Positions 1 through 5,043 of a DNA stretch of 5,043 bases are shown here, one piece after another. The position numbers and the translations under genes are program-made. This DNA is from Bacillota bacterium. GTDB taxonomy: Bacteria > Bacillota > Clostridia > Oscillospirales > Acutalibacteraceae. Within the stretch, counting starts at the first letter, position 1. Each line of letters starts with the position of its first letter. Location of the stretch: positions 1 to 5,043 of the forward strand of contig JAEZJA010000252.1 in assembly GCA_023415895.1 (NCBI GenBank). Direction: 5' to 3'. Under the pieces are notes generated by a model. That model was not told the DNA's origin, searched no databases, and worked only from the letters and a program-made list of their open reading frames with translations.

Positions 1-2172
1 GATAAACACCGTACCGATCGTTTCCAGTTCAATCTGAAGTTTTTGGGTATCCCCGGCTTTCCGATCCGTTGTGAGGTAAATGAGGTGTTCATACGTCGTT
101 CCGCTTTCGACAGATATGGTTGCTTTATTTCCCATACCGACGTTTATGACATTCGTCTGATAGGACGGGCAAAACTGTTGTTGCTTTTCCATTGTTTCCA
201 GGCCCGCCTTGATGGCAAGACCGGAGGGATAATACGAATTGTCGTCAGCGAGAACACCGTAGTTTCTGCCCATCGATTGGAGCGCGCCGGTGGATTTTAA
301 CGACCACACCAGATATCCGGTCACATTCGCGTTCAGAAAATCACCCTTTTCACAGGCAAAACGAAATTCGCGGAACAGATTCTTATAATATTTTCCGGTC
401 GCTTCATAGGTGTTCAACCCAGTATCTGCATCAATGGCGGTGGGGTCTGCATTGGCATACGGCCCGTTTTCCACCATAATCACCGGTTTGCCAAGAGAAT
501 AGTTGTTGATCAAGAAACGAAAACTCTCCAGCACATAGCTGGCATCGGTCATATCCTCCACATCATATCCGTAAGAATAGGCATCGATACCGATATAATC
601 CACAGCGTTGGCCATCTTGATCATCCACGAGTTTTCGGATACACCCAGCTTGTGCTGTGAAGTGATGTTGTTGTAGATCACAATCAGCTTTAAGTTCTCC
701 GACATCTGGATATCCTGCGCAGCTTGGCGTGCCACACCACAGGCCTCCACAAACCAATCGGCGAATTTGGCTGCGCGATTTCGGCTGGCTGCCGAGGCAC
801 TGTTGAGATTCTGCTGCCAGTCCAGTTCATAATCGATCGCGAGGATTACATCGCCGCCAATCTCCTTGAGCATTGCCTGCACAAACGCGTACAAAAATTC
901 CTTCGCCTTGGTCCGCGTTTCCGTGTTGGTGATATCCTGTTTATAAAAGCTAGGGATGTTGCTCTTGTCAAAGCTCGGATTCCACACCAGATTGGCACTG
1001 ATGTCCACTGTGGTTATCGCCGTGTTGCCGAGCTTGTGTGCATGCTTTTCATTTCCGAAGGAGGGCATCGTATAGACACCCTTGGTCTTTTCGATATTTA
1101 CCCATTTATGAAAATCTACCCGATCCACAGGGCGCTTGCCGAAAGACACAAAGGCATCGTCCTGATCGTTATAGTTCGAGTAAAACCCGAATTGTATTCC
1201 AGTCGGGTTTTTGGTTTTTTGGGACTTTACCAGATAGGTGCTTGTTGTATTCGTATATATACTGCCGATGTCGTAGTCCGGAACGACTCTGGCGGCCGTG
1301 TTCATCAGCCGATAAAGAGCATCCGCAATCATTGATTTGGTCGCCTTGCTCTTGGGCTCAAACGCGCCGTCACATTCCAGAATACCCAATGCGATGCATT
1401 GCAGCACACCGGCTTTCATTCGATCATCAATGTCGCTATAGTCGCTGATTGACATAGCGTACTGCGAGGCGTTGGCACAGTTGCCGACCGCACGGTCCAA
1501 CAGATAGGCCAGTTCCTCTTTGGTGATATCCTGTTTATAGTTGCTGAAGATTCCCTTTTCAATCAAATTTGTACTTATCGCAAATCCAGCGACATCGTTT
1601 TTGTAAGCATCAAATCCCGATACTGCGAAGAGATATTCCATACACGCATTGACTGAAACGGTGCTGTCGGGATAAAACAATGTGGTCTTGGGGAATACGC
1701 CTTGTTCCGCCAAACGTACGGCTGCTACTTCGGAATCGTGGTATACCATATCCGTGTACACATGACGCGAGGAAACCTCTTTTGAATAGTCTATGTAGCT
1801 TTCGTTGGTCCCCTCCACCACACCTCCTCGTGTACGGTCGATTTCATTGCTGAACATAGGATATACACCCTTTTTCCTGTTTTCGGAAAGATCGGTTTCC
1901 GTTTGTGTTTGAGAACTCATCTGAGAGGTTGAGGTGTTGGTGGTTCCGGTTTGGGGCTTGGTTTTATCCGTGCTACTCACCTGTGTTTGCGACGACATCG
2001 CCGTAGTACCGGTCGTGTGCGTTTGGGATGTACCTATATCATCGTCGGATGTTTGTGACGTGGAGGAGGCATCCGGCTCGGAAGAGGTGTCTACTCTCTG
2101 CGCACAGGATGACACAAGTAGCGTCAACACCAAGCTGACCGCTAGTAAACGTAAAAGGGAACCGCGCAACAT
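1..2172 (-). CDS. Gene C: SLH-domain lipoprotein with glycoside-hydrolase-like barrel (3' end cut by window)
   Basis: The first 724 residues are visible and the frame is still open at the left edge; comparison with gene A suggests roughly 60-70 residues are missing. Residues 1-23 form a lipoprotein signal peptide (basic start, hydrophobic LLAVSLVLTLLV, lipobox VSSC, lipidated Cys23). A low-complexity Ser/Thr/Gln linker follows to about 100. About 140-295 hold three divergent SLH repeats, which in known proteins bind secondary wall polysaccharide; the second is clearest (ITKEELAYLLDRA, 216-228). About 325-630 resemble a (beta/alpha)8 clan GH-A-type barrel: VILAIDYE (candidate acid/base Glu449), LKLIVIYN, DYIGIDAY, PVIMVENG (candidate nucleophile Glu568), GYLVWSL. 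A beta-rich C-terminal domain begins near 683. The ATG is fixed by a good ribosome binding site and an in-frame TAA 12 bases upstream (2185-2187). Expected location is outside the membrane, tethered by lipid and wall. It is a paralogue of gene A. I cannot assign a GH family or substrate; enzyme activity is inference. Confidence 0.93.
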   Translation of the reverse strand, partial: MLRGSLLRLLAVSLVLTLLVSSCAQRVDTSSEPDASSTSQTSDDDIGTSQTHTTGTTAMSSQTQVSSTDKTKPQTGTTNTSTSQMSSQTQTETDLSENRKKGVYPMFSNEIDRTRGGVVEGTNESYIDYSKEVSSRHVYTDMVYHDSEVAAVRLAEQGVFPKTTLFYPDSTVSVNACMEYLFAVSGFDAYKNDVAGFAISTNLIEKGIFSNYKQDITKEELAYLLDRAVGNCANASQYAMSISDYSDIDDRMKAGVLQCIALGILECDGAFEPKSKATKSMIADALYRLMNTAARVVPDYDIGSIYTNTTSTYLVKSQKTKNPTGIQFGFYSNYNDQDDAFVSFGKRPVDRVDFHKWVNIEKTKGVYTMPSFGNEKHAHKLGNTAITTVDISANLVWNPSFDKSNIPSFYKQDITNTETRTKAKEFLYAFVQAMLKEIGGDVILAIDYELDWQQNLNSASAASRNRAAKFADWFVEACGVARQAAQDIQMSENLKLIVIYNNITSQHKLGVSENSWMIKMANAVDYIGIDAYSYGYDVEDMTDASYVLESFRFLINNYSLGKPVIMVENGPYANADPTAIDADTGLNTYEATGKYYKNLFREFRFACEKGDFLNANVTGYLVWSLKSTGALQSMGRNYGVLADDNSYYPSGLAIKAGLETMEKQQQFCPSYQTNVINVGMGNKATISVESGTTYEHLIYLTTDRKAGDTQKLQIELETIGTVFI
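926..945. repeat. 20-base direct repeat within gene C, copy 1 (barrel domain)
   Basis: TTGGTGATATCCTGTTTATA occurs exactly here and again at 1520-1539. Both copies are in the same frame of gene C and encode YKQDIT plus part of the next codon. This copy lies in the barrel at about residues 410-415, where gene A has YEKDYT. Confidence 0.85.
1520..1539. repeat. 20-base direct repeat within gene C, copy 2 (SLH domain)
   Basis: This is the second exact copy of the 20-base word found at 926-945. It lies in the second SLH repeat, around residues 212-217, where gene A has the unrelated residues THTLT before the shared KEELAY. The copy is therefore not explained by ancestry of the two domains. Confidence 0.85.
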
Positions 2173-2178
2173 AATTAT

Positions 2179-2185
2179 CCTCCCT
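2179..2185 (-). promoter_or_regulatory. Ribosome binding site of gene C
   Basis: The minus strand reads AGGGAGG, then six bases, then ATG. Its first base overlaps the in-frame TAA at 2185-2187, so no longer reading frame is possible. This decides the start of the lipoprotein gene. The site begins seven bases after the foot of the large hairpin, leaving it single-stranded when the hairpin forms. Confidence 0.85.
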
Positions 2186-2192
2186 TATTGAG

Positions 2193-2238
2193 TGATTTTG
2201 TGGATCAAATAAGCGCACTTACCTGATCCACAAAATCA
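2193..2238 (-). promoter_or_regulatory. Long RNA hairpin between genes B and C
   Basis: The arms 2193-2207 (TGATTTTGTGGATCA) and 2224-2238 (TGATCCACAAAATCA) are perfect 15-base inverted repeats. In the minus-strand RNA the 16 inner bases can also pair: GGU-AAG with CUU-AUU gives two G-U pairs and four Watson-Crick pairs, closing on a UGCG loop of UNCG form. The total is 21 pairs. On the plus strand the two G-U pairs become A-C mismatches. No U-tract follows, so it is not a standard intrinsic terminator. A role in mRNA processing, stabilising the 3' end of B, or tuning C is inferred. A DNA operator is an alternative. Confidence 0.8.
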
Positions 2239-2251
2239 ATTCTACCAATTT

Positions 2252-2268
2252 CCGCTATATGCTAGCGG
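2252..2268 (-). other. Small hairpin overlapping the stop codon of gene B
   Basis: CCGCTA (2252-2257) and TAGCGG (2263-2268) are six-base inverted repeats around a five-base loop. The TAG stop of gene B (2262-2264) lies within it. Together with the longer hairpin 24 bases downstream in the transcript, it makes the B-C junction structured. The stem is short and could be chance. Confidence 0.4.
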
Positions 2269-3254
2269 GACTTTTTCTTTGTTGCCGAAGCAACACCTAC
2301 GGAAACGACACCAATGGTCGCCGCCATAAGCGGCAGTGCCACGCCGGTAACAGGATTCGCCTTGTTGCCGCCTGTACCGGTTCCGCTGGCAATCGCCTGA
2401 GTAGTGGTCGCAGCTGCCTTGGTCGTAGTTGTGGCTGCCTCGGTCGTAGCTGTAGCTGCCTCGGTCGTAGTTGTAGCTGCCTCGGTCGTAGTTGTAGCCG
2501 CCTCGGTTGTGGTTGTGTCGGCCTCGGTCGTGGTTGTAGCTGCCTCGGTCGTGGTTGTGTCCGCAACCGTCTTATACAGCTGCAGATCCGCTACATAGAG
2601 AGTTGCGTTGGCCACACGGTTCAGGAACTTAAATGCAATGAAGTCAATGCCCATCGTAGACGGATTGAACGCGGTAGTCTTGTCCGCATTCTTCGTCAGC
2701 ATTGACCATGAAAGATCCAGATATCCCTCGTAGCCGTTCGCTGTAGCGCCAGCGATGCTCAGGTTGTTCGTATCCGCGCCGGAACCGTTGATATATGCCT
2801 TAAATTGATATTCATTAGCGCCACTCGGCAGGGACTGGCTTTCCTCGTCTACGTCACCCACAACAACGTTGATACGGCCCGGGATAGTACCCGTGCAGCT
2901 AATCCAAAGGCGGATGCCATCGTATTGGCTCAGGTCGGTCGTGCCGAACAGGTTGCCGAGCGATGCGACCTTGGTGTCGCCCAGATCCTTCACAAAATAG
3001 AACTGTCCGGCACCGCCGGACGCGGTATCCACGATCTTGATGGATTGGCTGACACCAGCTGGAACTTTTGTCGTATCGACCGATACCGTCGTATTGTTTG
3101 CTTTTAAGCCTTGCAGAGTTGCCGCCGTGACACTGTTGAACAGGGTCGAGGAGACTGTCTGATAAGCCGCAGAAACGCTGAACATCATCACAGAAAACAG
3201 AGAGACCATTGTAACCGCAGCCATAAGAACGTTTGCCAGAGTCTTTCTTTTCAT
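2262..3254 (-). CDS. Gene B: secreted wall-anchored protein with Thr-rich repeats and NPVTG sorting signal
   Basis: Complete at 330 residues. Residues 1-30 are a Sec signal peptide (MKRK start, hydrophobic core, cleavage near SVSAA). Residues 31-230 are a probable beta-sandwich with many short strands, for example YDGIRLWIS, INVVVGD, GYLDLSW, DFIAFKFLN and ATLYVADLQLY; the layout resembles carbohydrate-binding or galactose-binding-like modules, but no family could be named. Residues 232-287 are eight seven-residue units of the form (A/D)TTTTEA, a probable extended and possibly glycosylated stalk. The C-terminus is a sortase-type signal: NPVTG at 300-304, a hydrophobic stretch 305-324, and tail TKKKSR. 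NPVTG departs from LPXTG, as is known for several non-class-A sortases. The start has a near-ideal ribosome binding site. The gene lies 51 bases after A and 89 before C on the same strand, so it is probably co-transcribed and may act as a wall-bound glycan binder beside the two barrel proteins; that role is inference. Confidence 0.94.
   Translation of the reverse strand: MKRKTLANVLMAAVTMVSLFSVMMFSVSAAYQTVSSTLFNSVTAATLQGLKANNTTVSVDTTKVPAGVSQSIKIVDTASGGAGQFYFVKDLGDTKVASLGNLFGTTDLSQYDGIRLWISCTGTIPGRINVVVGDVDEESQSLPSGANEYQFKAYINGSGADTNNLSIAGATANGYEGYLDLSWSMLTKNADKTTAFNPSTMGIDFIAFKFLNRVANATLYVADLQLYKTVADTTTTEAATTTTEADTTTTEAATTTTEAATTTTEAATATTEAATTTTKAAATTTQAIASGTGTGGNKANPVTGVALPLMAATIGVVSVGVASATKKKSR
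2343..2357 (-). other. NPVTG sortase recognition motif codons of gene B
   Basis: These five codons encode Asn300-Pro-Val-Thr-Gly304, followed by about 20 hydrophobic residues and TKKKSR at the C-terminus. This is the tripartite layout of a cell-wall sorting signal. No sortase gene is in the window, so the matching enzyme would be encoded elsewhere. Confidence 0.75.
2394..2561 (-). repeat. Eight tandem 21-base units coding the Thr-rich stalk of gene B
   Basis: Eight in-frame 21-base units encode DTTTTEA, ATTTTEA, DTTTTEA, ATTTTEA, ATTTTEA, ATATTEA, ATTTTKA and AATTTQA. The central units are nearly identical at DNA level, while the units nearest the wall anchor have drifted from Glu to Lys and Gln. 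Such stalks commonly hold surface domains away from the wall and can change copy number by slippage. The plus-strand translation through here (Val/Ala-rich) is only a shadow of the repeat. Confidence 0.92.
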
Positions 3255-3305
3255 TGTTTTTACCTCCTGTAGTTTGTTGTAGCTGTATTTTTACGGTATA
3301 CGGAA
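3255..3305 (-). other. Short A-B intergenic gap
   Basis: The 51 bases between the stop of A and the start of B hold the ribosome binding site of B and little else. I see no hairpin with a T-run and no clear -10/-35 pair, which favours read-through from A into B. A promoter for B inside the end of gene A cannot be excluded. Confidence 0.6.
3262..3268 (-). promoter_or_regulatory. Ribosome binding site of gene B
   Basis: The minus strand reads AGGAGGT followed by seven bases and ATG, a near-perfect Shine-Dalgarno sequence at normal spacing. It supports the start at 3254, which also gives a proper signal peptide. Strength suggests efficient translation of this surface protein. Confidence 0.88.
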
Positions 3306-5043
3306 TTATTGTTCCAGTGATACCGCCACTACCGTTGTATTGGCAGGGATTGTGTCTGAGCCAAAATAGATTTCAATAACATTGAAGCCATTTTGCAGGC
3401 CTTCCTTGATGGCTATACTGTGCTCAGACTTTGCTTTGCGGCTGACATACATATATTCATTGTTGACTACAATACTGACACAGCTGGCATTGTCCAGTTT
3501 GATGTTCAGCTTGCCGGAACCATCCGCTGTGACGAAATTGCGCGCGAGATAGGTTAGTTTTTCATAGGTCGTGCCGTCGGTAACAGAAACCGTGGTTTGC
3601 TCCGCCGAAACAGCCTCCGTTTTGTTCAGCACAGACGCAGCAAACTGCTTTTGCTTTTCAATGGAATCCAAACCGGCTTTGATCGACACGCCGCTTTCTC
3701 TCAAACCCTTGTTGTCCGATACGCCGTATACCTCTGTTTCGCCCTTTTCATCACGGAGAGACCAGACGATGTAGCCTGCCAGCTGCCCGTTGAGATACTC
3801 TCCCTTTCCAAGCACAAAACGCAGCTCGCGGAACAAGTTGTCATAGTATCTTTTCGCAGCGGTTGTGCCACCGTCGCTGTCCACGGGCACACCGTTTTCC
3901 ACGATCATTATCTTTTTACCAAAAGCGCAGTTTTGGATCATATAGCGTGCATCCTGCAGCGTATCGGTCGCATCCCCTGTATTCAGATCGATGTTGTGAC
4001 TGCTCAAGCCGATATAATCCGATGCTTCTGCAATGGTCTTCATCCAGCCGCTGTTACCGTCTGCTTTTTGCAGTGCACTCACATCTCGATACACGGCCAT
4101 CAGCTTCAGACCGTCAACAAAGCCCGCCTGTCTGGCGGCTTCTTTGCAAACCTGGGCCAATTCCGCATACCACGACGCATATTGCTCCGCTTTTTTCAGT
4201 GTAGCGTCATCGGCCGCGGTCAGACCAAGCTGTTGGTTGAACTCGTAATCAATCATGAGGATCACAGCACCGTTTACAGTTGACATCAACTGTTTGACAA
4301 ACGTGAACAGAAACTGCTTGGCGGCCACTGCCGTTTGCTTATTGGTATAATCCTTCTCGTAGAAGGCCGGAATCGCATCCGCCGAGCTGACATCCAAGCG
4401 TACAATCGCTGTGCTGCCCATCGCGTGAGCGTTTTTATCGTTGCTGTAATCTGGGAAGTTGTAGATGTGCTGTTTATACTCGGTGGTAGACCACTTATAG
4501 GAATACGTGCGATCGATCGGACGCTTGCCAAACAAGGTGAATGCCTTATCCTGCCACGTGTTGTTGGAGAAGAAGCCGAACTGTATGCCGTCTTTATTTT
4601 CCGTATAGGTGGATTTGATCAGCCACTTGTCAGCTGTATCGCTGTAGCTGTCGCCCAACTCGTATGGCGCATCCACGCGGGCGCCGGCATAGACCAACCG
4701 ATACAGCACCTCGGCTGCTTCAGCCTTGGTCACTTCCTGTTTGGGTGAGAACGTTGCCCCGCTTTCCAGAATACCAAGACCGATACATTGCAGCACACTC
4801 TTTTTCATGCTCTCTGTGATCGTGTCATAATCGGATAGGAGCATACTGTACTGTTCCACCTGATCACGATCCGCCACCGCTCGATCGGCCAAATAAGCCA
4901 GTTCCTCTTTGGTTAAGGTGTGAGTGGCATCCGTAAAAACGTTCTCTTCAATTAGCTTGGACTCCTTGGCTATGGTCAAAAGCTCATCTCCGCTTTTTCC
5001 CACTGCATCGATTCCGGCCAGCTTGAAAAGATAGCCTAAAAAC
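3306..5043 (-). CDS. Gene A: SLH-domain protein with glycoside-hydrolase-like barrel (5' end cut by window)
   Basis: The frame is open from the right edge to the TAA at 3306-3308, giving 578 visible residues. The N-terminus, presumably an export signal plus the first SLH repeat, lies outside. A GTG at 5003 could be taken as a start, but the 13 codons before it (FLGYLFKLAGIDA) align with CMEYLFAVSGFDA of gene C, so coding clearly continues upstream. Visible residues 1-122 contain the end of one SLH repeat and two further ones (LTKEELAYLADRA; VTKAEAAEVLYRL). About 150-432 form a barrel like that of C: VILMIDYE with candidate acid/base Glu267 (codon 4242-4244), LKLMAVYRD, DYIGLSSHN, KIMIVENG with candidate nucleophile Glu382 (codon 3897-3899), and GYIVWSL. 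About 479-578 are a beta-rich C-terminal domain. A probable surface glycoside hydrolase or binding-only relative; substrate unknown. It is the first gene visible in a likely A-B-C operon; anything upstream of it is off the window. Confidence 0.93.
   Translation of the reverse strand, partial: FLGYLFKLAGIDAVGKSGDELLTIAKESKLIEENVFTDATHTLTKEELAYLADRAVADRDQVEQYSMLLSDYDTITESMKKSVLQCIGLGILESGATFSPKQEVTKAEAAEVLYRLVYAGARVDAPYELGDSYSDTADKWLIKSTYTENKDGIQFGFFSNNTWQDKAFTLFGKRPIDRTYSYKWSTTEYKQHIYNFPDYSNDKNAHAMGSTAIVRLDVSSADAIPAFYEKDYTNKQTAVAAKQFLFTFVKQLMSTVNGAVILMIDYEFNQQLGLTAADDATLKKAEQYASWYAELAQVCKEAARQAGFVDGLKLMAVYRDVSALQKADGNSGWMKTIAEASDYIGLSSHNIDLNTGDATDTLQDARYMIQNCAFGKKIMIVENGVPVDSDGGTTAAKRYYDNLFRELRFVLGKGEYLNGQLAGYIVWSLRDEKGETEVYGVSDNKGLRESGVSIKAGLDSIEKQKQFAASVLNKTEAVSAEQTTVSVTDGTTYEKLTYLARNFVTADGSGKLNIKLDNASCVSIVVNNEYMYVSRKAKSEHSIAIKEGLQNGFNVIEIYFGSDTIPANTTVVAVSLEQ

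Noticed and set aside
724..1335. Plus-strand open frame of about 203 codons
   Set aside because: It lies opposite the strongly supported barrel of gene C, has no ribosome binding site or recognisable domain, and reads as a reverse shadow.
2193..2238. Intrinsic terminator after gene B
   Set aside because: The stem is strong but is followed by CACTCAATAAGG in the minus-strand direction, and on the plus strand by no T-run, so the defining U-tract is missing.
2212..2239. Promoter for gene C with TTGATT as a -35 box
   Set aside because: At 17-base spacing the -10 position reads GCGCTT, which is a poor match, and the bases are already explained by the hairpin.
2394..2561. CRISPR-like array from regular repeats
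   Set aside because: The 21-base units are contiguous with no unique spacers and translate in frame as a protein repeat.
2404..2598. Plus-strand Val/Ala-rich frame that looks like a membrane helix
   Set aside because: It is the complement of the TTTTEA repeat; its composition is fully explained by the 21-base units.
3597..4283. Plus-strand open frame of about 228 codons
   Set aside because: It lies antisense to the barrel of gene A at the position equivalent to the shadow opposite C; shared antisense openness follows from the paralogous coding sequence.
3306..5003. GTG at 5003 as the start of gene A
   Set aside because: The same frame stays open to the window edge and its upstream residues align with the SLH region of gene C, so the true start is outside the window.

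Overview
The window is a compact surface-protein locus, apparently from a Gram-positive bacterium of the Clostridia, perhaps Oscillospiraceae/Ruminococcaceae-like. The clues are strong AGGAGG-type ribosome binding sites, SLH repeats, a Thr-rich TTTTEA spacer ahead of a sortase-like NPVTG signal, and a lipoprotein signal peptide. The taxonomic guess is inference from these features; no rRNA or other marker is present.

Three genes, all read on the minus strand, fill almost the whole window. Named here in transcription order they are A, B and C. Gene A (3306 to beyond the right edge) lacks its N-terminus. It carries SLH repeats, a glycoside-hydrolase-like (beta/alpha)8 barrel and a C-terminal beta-rich domain. 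Gene B (2262-3254) is complete: signal peptide, beta-rich possibly carbohydrate-binding domain, eight seven-residue Thr-rich repeats, and an NPVTG wall-sorting signal. Gene C (2172 to beyond the left edge) lacks its last residues. It is a paralogue of A with a visible lipoprotein signal peptide and Ser/Thr/Gln-rich linker.

The A-B gap is 51 bases and the B-C gap is 89 bases. No promoter or classical terminator was recognised in either, so an A-B-C operon is likely. The B-C gap is structured: a small hairpin overlaps the stop of B, and a long hairpin sits just before the ribosome binding site of C. In the minus-strand transcript the long hairpin closes to 21 pairs thanks to two G-U pairs that its complement cannot form.

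The working model, which is inference, is a cell-surface glycan-handling module. Two related SLH-anchored barrel proteins, presumed enzymes with conserved Glu residues on predicted strands 4 and 7, flank a wall-anchored possible glycan-binding protein. The hairpins may set the ratio of B to C. The substrate cannot be told from the sequence. I see no RNA gene, mobile element, CRISPR array or convincing plus-strand gene.
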